The notes: generated by a model not told the origin, from the letters alone. 64,000 nucleotides of DNA from Vannielia litorea (GCF_018424695.1 NZ_QTNQ01000008.1:34199-98198), one strand, 5' to 3'. Shown: positions 1 through 8,698, counted from the first letter of the stretch. Program-made: numbers and translations.

Positions 1-1
1 G

Positions 2-256
2 CAGACCGGCCTCGACATCATGGTCTCGGCCTTCGACTTCTCGCCCGCCTCGCTGGAGCGCATCTCCGCCGGCACCCAGAAGATGGCCATCGACCAACAG
101 CCCTACCTTCAGGGCTTCCTGGCCACCTCGATGCTCTTCGCCAACCTGAAGTTTGGCACCGAGATCTCTACCGATCCGGTCCTGACCGGTCCGGCGATCA
201 TCGACGCCTCCAACGTCGACGCGGTGAAGGCTGGCGCAGAACTGGGCGCCCGCTGA
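2..256 (+). CDS. Sugar/cyclitol ABC transporter substrate-binding protein, C-terminal fragment
   Basis: The gene enters from the left edge; about 84 C-terminal residues are visible up to the TGA. The stretch QQPYLQGFLATSMLF is typical of the hinge/C-lobe of periplasmic binding proteins of the ribose/fructose/inositol class (Peripla_BP_4), where it closes over the bound sugar. The protein would act in the periplasm and deliver ligand to the permease encoded 102 bp downstream. Order binding protein-permease-ATPase matches frcBCA-type importers. The iol genes downstream make an inositol-like ligand likely, but this is inference; the ligand-binding N-lobe is outside the window. Confidence 0.85.
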   Translation, partial: QTGLDIMVSAFDFSPASLERISAGTQKMAIDQQPYLQGFLATSMLFANLKFGTEISTDPVLTGPAIIDASNVDAVKAGAELGAR

Positions 257-358
257 TCTGACCCAACCCGCTCCCGGCCGATCGATCCGGCCGGGGGCAA
301 CACTCACCCGCGCGGCAGCACCCGCGCCAGAGCAAGCCACCCTGGGGGAGCCATCAAA

Positions 359-1462
359 ATGGCGGACGCAACCAACACCGAAAGCAAGAGCACCGGGCCC
401 GACACAGCGTCGACGTCCGGCGGCGGCTTATCGCTTCTCAGCCTGTTCCGGCGCCCCGACGCGGGCGCGGCAGCGGGCTTCATCCTGATCTTCCTGTTCT
501 TCGCCTGGTTCGGCTGGGACAAGAACTTCCTCACCCCGCTCGGCTCCTCGACCTGGCTCAACTTCGCCTCCAAGGTCGGCATCATCGCCATCCCGATCGG
601 CTTCCTTATGATCGCAGGCGAGCTCGATATCTCCATCGGCGCGCTCATTCCCGCAGGCGGCATCGTGCTCGCCATGTCCACCGAGACCTTCGGGCTCAAC
701 ATCTGGCTCGGGGTGCTCATCAGCTTCGCCGTCGCCGGGGCCATCGGCTGGATGAACGGCATGCTGGTGACCCGCACCAACGTGCCCTCGCTCATCGTCA
801 CCCTGGCCACGCTCTTCGTGATCGCGGGTCTCAACGCCTACATCTCCAAACAGATCGCCGGCACCACCCAGCACAGCCTGCCCGATGCGGGCGTGGTCTC
901 CGAGTTCCTGATGGGCGACTATCATACGCTGAAGATCGGCTCCGAAGACAGCGCCTTCACCATCTTCCAGAGCCTGCAAAGCTCCTTCTTCATCTGGATC
1001 GCGGTTGCTGTGGGCTGTTTCTTCGTGCTGCATGTCAGCCCGTGGGGGAACTGGATCTTTGCCATGGGTGGTGACCAGGAAGCCGCGCGCAATGCGGGTA
1101 TCCCGACCAACCGCCTGAAGATCGCGCTGTTCATGCTGTCGGCCATGGCGGCTGCGCTTGTCGGCATGACCGAGGCTGTTCTGGCCAACACCGCCAGTAC
1201 AACGACGCAATTCGGCATGATCTTCAACACCATTATCTGTGTCGTCGTCGGCGGGGTTCTGTTGACCGGGGGCTTTGGCACGGTGACTGGCGTGGTCTTT
1301 GGCACGCTGACCTTTGGCATCGTGTTCCAGGGGATAAACTTCACTGCCTTCGACAAGGACCTGAATATGCTCTTCATCGGGGCGCTGCTGTTGGTGGCAG
1401 TTCTGATGAACGACACCTTCCGTAACCTGGCGACCAGCGCGTCGACCACCAAGAAAAAGTGA
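359..1462 (+). CDS. Sugar/cyclitol ABC transporter permease (RbsC/FrcC type)
   Basis: A 367-residue polytopic membrane protein. About 45 polar N-terminal residues are followed by roughly nine or ten hydrophobic segments. The conserved BPD_transp_2 motif GELDISIGA lies near residue 90, which places it with the ribose, fructose and inositol permeases. It would form the inner-membrane channel with the ATPase that begins 11 bp downstream. The ATG is preceded by a GGGGGAG ribosome-binding site. Family assignment is firm; the substrate (myo-inositol or a derivative) is inferred from the operon. Confidence 0.92.
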   Translation: MADATNTESKSTGPDTASTSGGGLSLLSLFRRPDAGAAAGFILIFLFFAWFGWDKNFLTPLGSSTWLNFASKVGIIAIPIGFLMIAGELDISIGALIPAGGIVLAMSTETFGLNIWLGVLISFAVAGAIGWMNGMLVTRTNVPSLIVTLATLFVIAGLNAYISKQIAGTTQHSLPDAGVVSEFLMGDYHTLKIGSEDSAFTIFQSLQSSFFIWIAVAVGCFFVLHVSPWGNWIFAMGGDQEAARNAGIPTNRLKIALFMLSAMAAALVGMTEAVLANTASTTTQFGMIFNTIICVVVGGVLLTGGFGTVTGVVFGTLTFGIVFQGINFTAFDKDLNMLFIGALLLVAVLMNDTFRNLATSASTTKKK

Positions 1463-1473
1463 GGGCTTGAACG

Positions 1474-2298
1474 ATGTCCGACAAAACCCCAGTTCTCGAA
1501 ATGCGCAAGGTCGACAAGAGCTTTGGCCCGATCGATGTGCTTCACGAAATCAGCCTGAAGGTCAACGAAGGCGAAGTGCTCTGCCTGCTCGGCGACAACG
1601 GTGCCGGCAAATCGACGCTGATCAAGACGATGTCCGGCGTGCACCAGCCCACCCGGGGCGAGATGCTGATGGATGGCAAGCCAGTCAGTTTCAATCGCCC
1701 ACGTGAAGCGCAGGATATGGGCATCGCGACGGTGCACCAGTTCGGCGGGACCTATCCGCTGATGTCCGTGGGGCGCAACTTCTTTGCCGGGAACGAGCCC
1801 ACCAAAGGTGTTGGCCCTTTCAAGGTCTTCGACCGCCAAAAGGCCAACCGCATCGCCGTGGATGAGGTCCAGAAGATGGGTATCACCCGCATCACCGATG
1901 GCGACCGTCTGGTCGGCGGCCTGTCGGGGGGCGAGCGTCAATCGCTGGCCATTGCCCGTGCTGTGTATTTCGGCGCACGCGTGCTGATCCTTGACGAACC
2001 GACCGCTGCTTTGGGTGTGAAACAGGCCGCCCACGTTCTGCGCATCGTGAACGAGGCCAAGAGGCGCGGGTTGGCGGTGATCTTCATCACCCACCAGGTC
2101 ATGCACGCGATGGCCGTGGGCGACCACTTTGCGGTTCTGATACGTGGCGCCATCGCCGCCGACTTCCGCAAGGGCGAAAAGACCCGCGAAGAGATTGCCG
2201 ACCTGATGGCGGGCGGTGAATCCATGGCCGATCTCGAAGCGAATATCGAAGGCTACATGGAAACCCATGACGGCCACGTGCCGGAACCGGCGCATTGA
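1474..2298 (+). CDS. Sugar/cyclitol ABC transporter ATP-binding protein, single-domain
   Basis: A 274-residue ABC ATPase with Walker [10 protein letters not shown] (residues 40-48), signature LSGGERQ (150-156), Walker B VLILDEP (170-176) and an H-loop FITHQ. Only one nucleotide-binding domain is present, unlike the duplicated ~500-residue RbsA/IatA proteins, so the transporter probably uses a homodimer as in FrcA systems. It powers import through the preceding permease. The last codons (coding VPEPAH) are followed by a near-repeat of the same bases just past the stop. A palindromic repeat then separates it from the enzyme genes. Confidence 0.93.
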   Translation: MSDKTPVLEMRKVDKSFGPIDVLHEISLKVNEGEVLCLLGDNGAGKSTLIKTMSGVHQPTRGEMLMDGKPVSFNRPREAQDMGIATVHQFGGTYPLMSVGRNFFAGNEPTKGVGPFKVFDRQKANRIAVDEVQKMGITRITDGDRLVGGLSGGERQSLAIARAVYFGARVLILDEPTAALGVKQAAHVLRIVNEAKRRGLAVIFITHQVMHAMAVGDHFAVLIRGAIAADFRKGEKTREEIADLMAGGESMADLEANIEGYMETHDGHVPEPAH

Positions 2299-2330
2299 GC
2301 ACGCAGCCGGAACCGGCCCACTGAAACACC

Positions 2331-2396
2331 CGTCCCGGGCTTGACCCGGGAGCTCTACCGCAATCCTCCCAGAGGCTCCGGATCAAGCCCGGGGCG
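2331..2396. repeat. Interspersed palindromic repeat, copy 1
   Basis: An inverted repeat of about 25-nt arms: CGTCCCGGGCTTGACCCGGG on the left, and the complement of CGCCCCGGGCTTGATCCGG on the right. A second, diverged copy lies at 5819-5884. Both sit between genes inside the operon, right after a stop codon. There is no U-tract, so it is more likely a REP-like mRNA-stability or processing element than a strong terminator. Function is inferred. Confidence 0.7.
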
Positions 2397-2453
2397 CGAT
2401 GAGAGGAAGTTGACCACCGCGCACATCTGCGCTTTCGGGAAAGACCTTGTAGA

Positions 2454-3455
2454 ATGACCCTTCGAATTGCCGTCATCGGCGCAGGCCTCATGGGCGCCGA
2501 TCATGCCCGTATCGTCGCCGAGGACCTGCCCGGCGCACACCTTCAGGTGGTTTGCGACATGGACGGCGCCCGCGCCAAATCCATCGCCGACCAATATGGC
2601 GCGGACTCTGCCACTGATCCCGAAGCGACCATCGCACGCAATGACGTTGACGCCGTGATTGTTGCATCTCCTGATTTCACACACGCGCCCCTGAGCCTTG
2701 CCTGTATCAAAGCAGGCAAGAAAGTGATGTGCGAAAAGCCCTTGTCGCAGTCCTCGCCCGAATGCCTAGAGGTGATGAAGGCCGAAGAGGCCGCAGGCGA
2801 GAAATTCATCATGCTGGGTTTCATGCGCCGCTATGACCCGGCCTACCTGCAGATGCGCGCCGCACTCAAGTCGGGAAAGATCGGCCGCGCGCTGATGCTG
2901 CACAACTGGCACCGCAACGTCGCAACACCTGCCGCCGATTTCACTGGCGCCATGGCGATCACCAACTCTGCCCCGCATGAATTTGACGTCATGCGCTACC
3001 TGCTGGACACCGAGGTGACGTCCATTGCTGCATCGCAGCCGAAACGCTCTGACACGCTGGTGGCCCCCGTCGTCATGGTCTTGACGACTGCCGATGATCA
3101 GATCGTCACCGTCGAGGTCAACAACAACGCCGCCTATGGCTATGACGTCAAGGCAGAGCTGGTGGGGGAGACCGGCACGATCTCGACCAACCATGTCAGC
3201 TATACCCGCATGGATCAGGACGCCGCAAAGTCGCTGGGCCACGACCCCGACTGGCGCGACCGTTATGCCGAGGCTTATCGCCAACAGAACCGCGCCTTTG
3301 TGAACTGGGCGCAGGGCGGCGACTACCCCGAAATCGCTTCGTCGGCATGGGACGGCTACGCTGCTGCCGTGATCGCCGAGGCCGGTGCGCGGGCACTGGC
3401 CGACGGCTCGCGCGAAGACATCACCCTCATCTCCAAGCCGGAGTTCTACCAATGA
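2454..3455 (+). CDS. Gfo/Idh/MocA family NAD(P)-dependent oxidoreductase (inositol dehydrogenase-like)
   Basis: A 333-residue protein with an N-terminal Rossmann motif GAGLMG (residues 9-14) and the family CEKPLS motif near residue 93, whose Lys is catalytic in inositol dehydrogenases. These enzymes oxidise a ring hydroxyl of cyclitols or sugars with NAD(P)+. It is the first of three paralogues in the operon and the one placed next to the moc-like block. It may therefore act on a modified inositol, as MocA does on rhizopine. Its stop overlaps the next start (ATGA). Exact substrate unknown. Confidence 0.9.
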   Translation: MTLRIAVIGAGLMGADHARIVAEDLPGAHLQVVCDMDGARAKSIADQYGADSATDPEATIARNDVDAVIVASPDFTHAPLSLACIKAGKKVMCEKPLSQSSPECLEVMKAEEAAGEKFIMLGFMRRYDPAYLQMRAALKSGKIGRALMLHNWHRNVATPAADFTGAMAITNSAPHEFDVMRYLLDTEVTSIAASQPKRSDTLVAPVVMVLTTADDQIVTVEVNNNAAYGYDVKAELVGETGTISTNHVSYTRMDQDAAKSLGHDPDWRDRYAEAYRQQNRAFVNWAQGGDYPEIASSAWDGYAAAVIAEAGARALADGSREDITLISKPEFYQ

Positions 3456-4411
3456 AGCTGGGTTTCGTATCCGATAGCCTCGGTGGCATGTCCTTTGCCG
3501 AAATGATGGACAACGCGCAGCGCATGGGCGTCAGCGGTATCGAGGTCAACACCTGTGGCTGGTCGACTGCCCCGCATTGCCGCATGGACGATCTGCTCGG
3601 CAATGGGTCCGCTCAGAAGGCGTTCATGGACGAATTCGACCGACGAGGGCTGGAGATTATCTCCTTCAACGCCAACGGCAACCCGCTGCACCCGACCGAT
3701 CCCAAGCAGGGCGAGGATCTGAAAAAGACCATTCGCCTGGCCGGTGAAATGGGCGTCAAGAAAGTCTGCACCATGTCGGGCCTGCCCGCAGGCTCGGCAA
3801 ATGACGTGATGCCGAACTGGGTTGTCAGCAGCTGGCCGCCGGAAACGCAGATCATGCTCAAATACCAGTGGGAAGAAAAGCTGATCCCGTTCTGGACCGA
3901 GATCGTTGCGCTCTGCAAAGAGCACGGCGTCGAGCAGATCGCGCTTGAACTGCACGGCAACCAGTGCGTCTACAACGTGCCCTCACTGTTCAAACTACGC
4001 GAGGCTGTTGGCCCGGTGATTGGCGCGAACCTCGACCCAAGTCACCTGTTCTGGATGGGCGCCGATCCCCTGATCGCTGCCGAGGTACTGGGCGAAGCCG
4101 TGTATCACGTCCATGCCAAGGACACCTTCCTGAACGCACCCAAGCAGGCGACTACGTCTCTTCTGGAAAATGGCTCGCTCATGGATATCCCGGCGCGCTC
4201 GTGGTCCTACATCACGCTGGGCTTTGGCCATGGCGAGGAATGGTGGCGGCAGTTCTGCTATCGGCTCAAGATGGGCGGTTACGACGGCTGGCTGTCGATC
4301 GAACACGAGGATGTGCTGCTGAACTCGCTCGAAGGCCTGGAGAAATCCGTGGACCTGCTGAAGGGCGTGATGCCGTCTGCCCCTGCCGATTTCAAACCGC
4401 AGGAGATCTGA
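3452..4411 (+). CDS. Sugar phosphate isomerase/epimerase TIM-barrel protein (MocC/IolE-like)
   Basis: A 319-residue xylose-isomerase-like TIM barrel. Visible metal/catalytic motifs are ALELHGN, NLDPSHLFW, HVHAKD and a C-terminal SIEHED. Relatives include IolE inosose dehydratase and the rhizopine-catabolism protein MocC. I chose the ATG at 3452, which overlaps the preceding stop, because similarity starts there with MKLGFVSDSLG. A reading frame extending further upstream only shadows the dehydrogenase gene. A canonical iolE is present later (15519), so this copy likely handles a different intermediate. Confidence 0.88.
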   Translation: MKLGFVSDSLGGMSFAEMMDNAQRMGVSGIEVNTCGWSTAPHCRMDDLLGNGSAQKAFMDEFDRRGLEIISFNANGNPLHPTDPKQGEDLKKTIRLAGEMGVKKVCTMSGLPAGSANDVMPNWVVSSWPPETQIMLKYQWEEKLIPFWTEIVALCKEHGVEQIALELHGNQCVYNVPSLFKLREAVGPVIGANLDPSHLFWMGADPLIAAEVLGEAVYHVHAKDTFLNAPKQATTSLLENGSLMDIPARSWSYITLGFGHGEEWWRQFCYRLKMGGYDGWLSIEHEDVLLNSLEGLEKSVDLLKGVMPSAPADFKPQEI

Positions 4412-4415
4412 TCCC

Positions 4416-5477
4416 GTGCCCCGTGACTATGATCTTCTGGGACCGGATGCGCAAAGCGCCGTGGCCAAAGGTTTGGTCACGGAGGACTGGTATCGCACAC
4501 CCATCGACCGAAAGGTCATGAAAGCGCTGATGAAGCGGGCCGACCAGCCCGCGATCCGCGACACGGGTGTCCTTTTCGGGCTGATGGCGGTGTTCGCCGC
4601 CACAGCCATTGCGCTGATGCCCAGCTGGTGGTCCGCGCCGTTCTGGCTGGCCTATGGCGTGCTCTATGGCTCGGCAATGGACAGCAGGTGGCATGAGTGC
4701 GGTCATGGGTCTGCCTTCAAGACCCGCTGGATGAACATGGTCGTCTACCAGGTCGCGTGCTTCTGCATGGTCCGCGATCCGTCCTGCTGGAAGTTCGGCC
4801 ATGCTCGGCACCATTCCGACACGGTCATCGTCGGCCGTGACCCCGAAGTGGCGATCATGCGGCCCGTCGACATGCTCAAGATGGCGGCGAATCTGGTGGG
4901 CATTCTGGATGTGATCGACGGTGTGAAACGGATGATCCGGCACGCCGCAGGTCATATCCTGCCGGATGAGGCAGATTACGTGGCCGAGTCGTTCCACGCC
5001 AAGACCATCCGCACCGCGCGCATCTGGCTGGCGATTTACGCTGCAACCATCGCCGCCGCGCTGGTCTTTCAAAGCTGGATTCCCGTGCTGCTGATCGGTC
5101 TGCCGCGTCTGTATGGTTGCTGGCACATGGTGCTGTGCGGCTGGCTGCAGCATGGCGGGCTGGCCGACAACGTGTTGGATCACCGCATGAACAGCCGGAC
5201 GGTCTATATGAACCCGGTCAGCCGCTTCATCTACTGGAACATGAACTACCACGTCGAACACCACATGTTCCCGCTCGTACCCTACTACAAGCTGCCCGAA
5301 CTGCACGAGATCTGCCGCCACGACTTCCCGGCACCGAACACCTCTTTCCTGGATGGCTACGCTCAGATGCTGCCCGCGCTCTGGCGGCAGCGCAAAGACC
5401 CCGATTTCTACCTCCGGCGCCCGCTGCCGGAGACCGCAAACCCCTATCACGAAGGGCCGGCCGCAAAGGCCGCCTGA
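4416..5477 (+). CDS. Fatty-acid-desaturase-fold membrane di-iron oxygenase (MocD-like)
   Basis: A 353-residue integral-membrane protein with three histidine boxes: HECGH (93-97), HARHH (129-133) and HVEHH (279-283). They are separated by hydrophobic helices around residues 51-85 and 200-240. This is the non-heme di-iron desaturase/AlkB fold. A Rieske ferredoxin gene follows directly and a ferredoxin reductase lies further on, so it is probably the terminal oxygenase of a three-component system like rhizobial MocDEF, known for demethylating 3-O-methyl-scyllo-inosamine. It starts with GTG, 4 bp after the previous stop. Calling it an O-demethylase is inference; a lipid desaturase role is less likely here. 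Confidence 0.85.
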   Translation: MPRDYDLLGPDAQSAVAKGLVTEDWYRTPIDRKVMKALMKRADQPAIRDTGVLFGLMAVFAATAIALMPSWWSAPFWLAYGVLYGSAMDSRWHECGHGSAFKTRWMNMVVYQVACFCMVRDPSCWKFGHARHHSDTVIVGRDPEVAIMRPVDMLKMAANLVGILDVIDGVKRMIRHAAGHILPDEADYVAESFHAKTIRTARIWLAIYAATIAAALVFQSWIPVLLIGLPRLYGCWHMVLCGWLQHGGLADNVLDHRMNSRTVYMNPVSRFIYWNMNYHVEHHMFPLVPYYKLPELHEICRHDFPAPNTSFLDGYAQMLPALWRQRKDPDFYLRRPLPETANPYHEGPAAKAA

Positions 5478-5498
5478 GACCACACGAGGAGACTTATC

Positions 5499-5810
5499 AT
5501 GGCAGAATGGGTAGACGCCTGCGCAACGGGTGATGTGGACGCCGAGGACGTGATCCGCTTCGATCACGGGGCGCGGACCTTCGTCATCATCCGCGATCAC
5601 GAGGATAATTACTACTGCACCGATGGGTTGTGCACCCACGAGGATGTGCACCTCGAGGATGGTCTGGTGGTCGAGGCGACCATCGAATGCCCCAAGCATT
5701 CCTCGATCTTCGACTGCACATCCGGTGAGGTCGAAACGCCCCCGGCCTGCGAAAACCTGTGTACCTATCCTGTCAAAGTCGATGGCGGTCGGGTCTTCGT
5801 CGAAATCTGA
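5499..5810 (+). CDS. Rieske [2Fe-2S] ferredoxin (MocE-like)
   Basis: A small soluble Rieske protein of 103 residues. Cluster ligands are Cys45-x-His47 (CTHEDVHLEDG) and Cys64-x2-His67 (ECPKHSS). Length and motif match bacterial ferredoxins of MocE/NirD-like oxygenase systems. It would pass electrons from the reductase at 6679 to the membrane oxygenase encoded 21 bp upstream. A good GAGGAG ribosome-binding site precedes the ATG. Confidence 0.92.
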   Translation: MAEWVDACATGDVDAEDVIRFDHGARTFVIIRDHEDNYYCTDGLCTHEDVHLEDGLVVEATIECPKHSSIFDCTSGEVETPPACENLCTYPVKVDGGRVFVEI

Positions 5811-5818
5811 GCGATTGG

Positions 5819-5884
5819 CGCCCCGGGCCTGACCCTCGGCCTCCACGTCTGGCCAAGAGGTCGCGGGTCAAGCCCGGGACAGGT
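5819..5884. repeat. Interspersed palindromic repeat, copy 2
   Basis: A second copy of the element at 2331-2396, with arms GCCCCGGGCCTGACCCTCGG and the complement of TGTCCCGGGCTTGACCCG. It again sits directly after a stop codon between two genes of the operon. Both copies look like a mobile or REP-type palindrome. Confidence 0.65.
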
Positions 5885-5902
5885 GTTACCAAGGATACCT
5901 CA

Positions 5903-6682
5903 ATGAGCTTTCAACTTGCCGCCTGCGCCGAAATGCTGTGGCGCGACAAACCCATCGAATGGCGGGCCTCACGCCTGAAAGAGATGGGGTTTGGCGTGGG
6001 TCTCTGGAACTGGCCGGATCACGATCTAGCCAAGCTGGAAGCCACGGGCGCCAATTTCACCATCATGAACGGCTACCTCGTCGGGCGTTTGTCCGATGCC
6101 GAGGGCGCGGAGGCGCTGTTGGCCAGCGCGCGAGAGACAGCACAGGTCGGCAAGCGGCTGGGTGTCGACCGGCTGAACCTGCATGGCACTGGATTGGGCG
6201 ATATGGGTGTGCCGATCCCGCTGATCGGGTCCTTTGCACCCGGTTACGAACAGCGCGCCCGTGACACACTGCACCGCATCTGCGACATGGCCGAGACCGT
6301 GGGGGTGACTTTCACGTTGGAAAACCTCAACCCCATCGACCATCCCGGTTGCCCGTTTGGCTCGACCGCGGATGTGCTGGCCTTGGTCAGCGCGGTGGGC
6401 CGCCCGCAGCTGCGCATCAACCTCGACCTCTATCACACGCAGATCGGCGAAGGTGACCTGATCCGCTGGTGTCAGGCGTGCTTGCCGTGGATTGGCGAGG
6501 TGCAAGTCGCCGACAACCCCGGCCGGTGTGAGCCGGGCACGGGCGAAATCAACTATGCGGGCATCGCCAGTGCGCTGAGCGAAATGGGCTATAGCGGCCC
6601 CGTCGGTATGGAGGCCTTTGCGGCAGGCGATCCCGAGGCCGCGCTGGAGTCCTTCCGCACTGCATTCACGGTGTCGTCATGA
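5903..6682 (+). CDS. Hydroxypyruvate isomerase-like TIM-barrel protein
   Basis: A 259-residue protein of the Hyi/OtnI branch of xylose-isomerase-like TIM barrels. Motifs visible are TLENLNP, NLDLYHTQIGEGD, VADNPGRCEPGTGEINY and a terminal GMEAF. Family members interconvert hydroxypyruvate and tartronate semialdehyde or isomerise related 2-/3-oxo acids. I chose the ATG at 5903 because family similarity begins at MSFQLAACAEM; the frame is open upstream but crosses the palindrome. It overlaps the next gene (ATGA) and splits the ferredoxin from its reductase. Substrate unknown. Confidence 0.82.
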   Translation: MSFQLAACAEMLWRDKPIEWRASRLKEMGFGVGLWNWPDHDLAKLEATGANFTIMNGYLVGRLSDAEGAEALLASARETAQVGKRLGVDRLNLHGTGLGDMGVPIPLIGSFAPGYEQRARDTLHRICDMAETVGVTFTLENLNPIDHPGCPFGSTADVLALVSAVGRPQLRINLDLYHTQIGEGDLIRWCQACLPWIGEVQVADNPGRCEPGTGEINYAGIASALSEMGYSGPVGMEAFAAGDPEAALESFRTAFTVSS

Positions 6683-7860
6683 GCGGCATGGTCATAATCG
6701 GGGCAGGGGAGTGCGGCGTCCGGGCCGCGTTTGCCCTGCGAATGCAAGGCTATGCGGGCGAGATCACGCTGATTGGGGCGGAGGCGGCGTTGCCTTATGA
6801 ACGTCCGCCGCTGTCCAAATTCGGCGAGACCAAACCGATCTGCGCGGTTGAAGCCTATCAGGACAAGGCGATCACCTTGCGTCTTGGCGAACCTGTCCGC
6901 GGTATTGATCGGGCCACTCGGAGCGTTTCCCTGGCAGGGGGTGAGACGCTGGACTATGACTGCCTCCTTTTGGCCACCGGCGCGCGGGCACGGCTGTTTC
7001 CTGGGATGGACGGTTGCCTGACCCTGCGCACTGACAAGGACGCGCAGTCCATTCTGTCTCAACTGCACCGAGATGCCCGGATTGGCATCGTTGGTGGCGG
7101 TTTTATCGGGCTGGAGCTTGCCGCTCTGGCACGGTCAGCCGGAGCCGAGGTGACGGTTTTCGAAGCAGCCCCCCGACTCTTGGGTCGTGCTGTACCGCCC
7201 CAGATCGCACAGGTCCTGCAAGATCGGCACTTGGCTGAAGGCGTGTCCATGATGCTGGGCACGGGTGTGTCGTCTGCCAATGCAACCCGCATCGTCCTGG
7301 CTGACGGCAAGGTATTGGACTTCGACGCCGTGATTGCCGGTGTTGGGGCGCTGCCGAATACCGATCTCGCTGAAACCGCAGGATTGGATGTGCAGAACGG
7401 TATCGTCGTTGACGGCGATTTCCGGACGTCGGACCCGCATGTCTTTGCCGCCGGGGATTGCTGCAATTTCGACTGGCGCGGCCAACGCGTCCGGCTGGAA
7501 AGCTGGAAGGCTGCGAAGGACCAGGGCGAACACGCTGCCAGTGCCATGTTGGGGCAGTCGGATGCCTATTCGAAAGGACCGTGGTTCTGGTCGGATCAAT
7601 ACGATCTGGGGCTGCAGGTGACTGGGATCTTCGATCTGGCGGCGCCGATCCGCCATCGCAACACTGGCGGTGGCACAACGGTCGTTTTCCAAATTGATAG
7701 CGTGGGAACGCTCCGCGCCGCGGCAGGGATAGGGCCAATGAACACCACGTCGAAGGACATTCGCATCTTCGAAAAACTCATTGAACGGGGCACTGCCGTC
7801 GATGCCGATGCGCTGGCCGATCCCGAACAGAACTTGAAGCGGCTGCTGAAAGCTGCCTGA
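6679..7860 (+). CDS. FAD/NAD-dependent ferredoxin reductase (MocF-like)
   Basis: A 393-residue flavoprotein with an N-terminal FAD motif VIIGAGECG, a central NAD-binding motif IGIVGGGFIGLELA, a VFAAGDC FAD-ribityl motif, and a C-terminal reductase domain. This is the architecture of rubredoxin/ferredoxin reductases such as BphA4 and MocF. It is the natural NADH-side partner of the Rieske ferredoxin at 5499 and the oxygenase at 4416. The ATG overlaps the previous stop, suggesting translational coupling. Confidence 0.88.
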   Translation: MSGMVIIGAGECGVRAAFALRMQGYAGEITLIGAEAALPYERPPLSKFGETKPICAVEAYQDKAITLRLGEPVRGIDRATRSVSLAGGETLDYDCLLLATGARARLFPGMDGCLTLRTDKDAQSILSQLHRDARIGIVGGGFIGLELAALARSAGAEVTVFEAAPRLLGRAVPPQIAQVLQDRHLAEGVSMMLGTGVSSANATRIVLADGKVLDFDAVIAGVGALPNTDLAETAGLDVQNGIVVDGDFRTSDPHVFAAGDCCNFDWRGQRVRLESWKAAKDQGEHAASAMLGQSDAYSKGPWFWSDQYDLGLQVTGIFDLAAPIRHRNTGGGTTVVFQIDSVGTLRAAAGIGPMNTTSKDIRIFEKLIERGTAVDADALADPEQNLKRLLKAA

Positions 7861-7879
7861 GCCACCAAAGGACAGACCC

Positions 7880-8698
7880 ATGTACCACAATCGTCCCCAT
7901 GTCGAAGACATCCGCGCCATGAAGAAGCGCGGCGAGAAAATCTCGATGCTGTTTGTCACCACCCCCGAAGAAGCCGCCGCAGCCAACGCTGCTGGCATCC
8001 ACATGCTGTCCATCGAGGGCAAGTTCTTTGACGCCGAAATGCGCGAAGCGGCGGGTGACTGCTTTGTGCAGGTCGGTCTGCCCTATGGCGGCTGGGGCCG
8101 GTTCGAGGGCCGCCCGATCGCCACCGGCGAGGACTACCTGCGCGCGGCGTTCCACTATGCGGGCATCGGCGGCGACGCCTATTACTGCTCGGCCAGCTAT
8201 GACATCCAGAAGCTGCTCTGCGACAACCATTTGCCCGTCGTCGGCCATATCGGCCTGATCCCGTCCTACATCACCTGGACCGGCTGGCGCGCCGTGGGCA
8301 AGACCGCAGATGAGGCCGAGGCGCTGTGGAAACACACGCAGATGCTCGAAAAGATCGGTGTCTTCGGTGCCGAGCTCGAGGTCGTGCCGGATCGCGTCGC
8401 CAAGTTCCTGACCGAGAATTCCTCGCTCATCATGCTGGGTATGGGCGCGGGCAAATACGCCGACGCGCAGTATCTGTTTACCGAGGATGTCTGCGGCTAC
8501 GGCAAGAACCACAAGCCGCGTCACGGCAAGGCCTATCGCAACTTCGCCCCCGAACTGGAGCGTCTGCAAAACGAACGCATCGCGGCCTTCAAGGAATTCA
8601 AGACCGACGTGGACAATGGCGGTTATCCCGAAGCCGGGCATTCCGTCGCCATCAAGGATGACGAGTTCGACGCCTTCATCAGCAAGGTGCAAGGCTGA
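7880..8698 (+). CDS. Divergent PanB-like (ketopantoate hydroxymethyltransferase superfamily) protein
   Basis: A 272-residue protein whose middle and C-terminal parts clearly follow PanB: VVGHIGLIPS (residues 121-130), AELEVVPDRVA with the equivalent of catalytic Glu at 167, and LGMGAG (186-191). PanB uses 5,10-methylene-THF to hydroxymethylate 2-oxoisovalerate. The metal-binding parts differ: PanB's GDS is IEG here (45-47), its DLPF Asp is replaced in VGLPYG (65-70), and no KLEGG-like strand is seen. The chemistry is therefore probably different. Its place between an oxygenase system and inositol dehydrogenases suggests a C1 or oxo-acid step of this pathway. Function unknown. Confidence 0.72.
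   Translation: MYHNRPHVEDIRAMKKRGEKISMLFVTTPEEAAAANAAGIHMLSIEGKFFDAEMREAAGDCFVQVGLPYGGWGRFEGRPIATGEDYLRAAFHYAGIGGDAYYCSASYDIQKLLCDNHLPVVGHIGLIPSYITWTGWRAVGKTADEAEALWKHTQMLEKIGVFGAELEVVPDRVAKFLTENSSLIMLGMGAGKYADAQYLFTEDVCGYGKNHKPRHGKAYRNFAPELERLQNERIAAFKEFKTDVDNGGYPEAGHSVAIKDDEFDAFISKVQG

Noticed and set aside
2331..2396. Reading the operon palindromes as rho-independent terminators
   Set aside because: No U-tract follows either arm, and termination here would cut the transporter from its catabolic genes. A repeat or processing element fits better.
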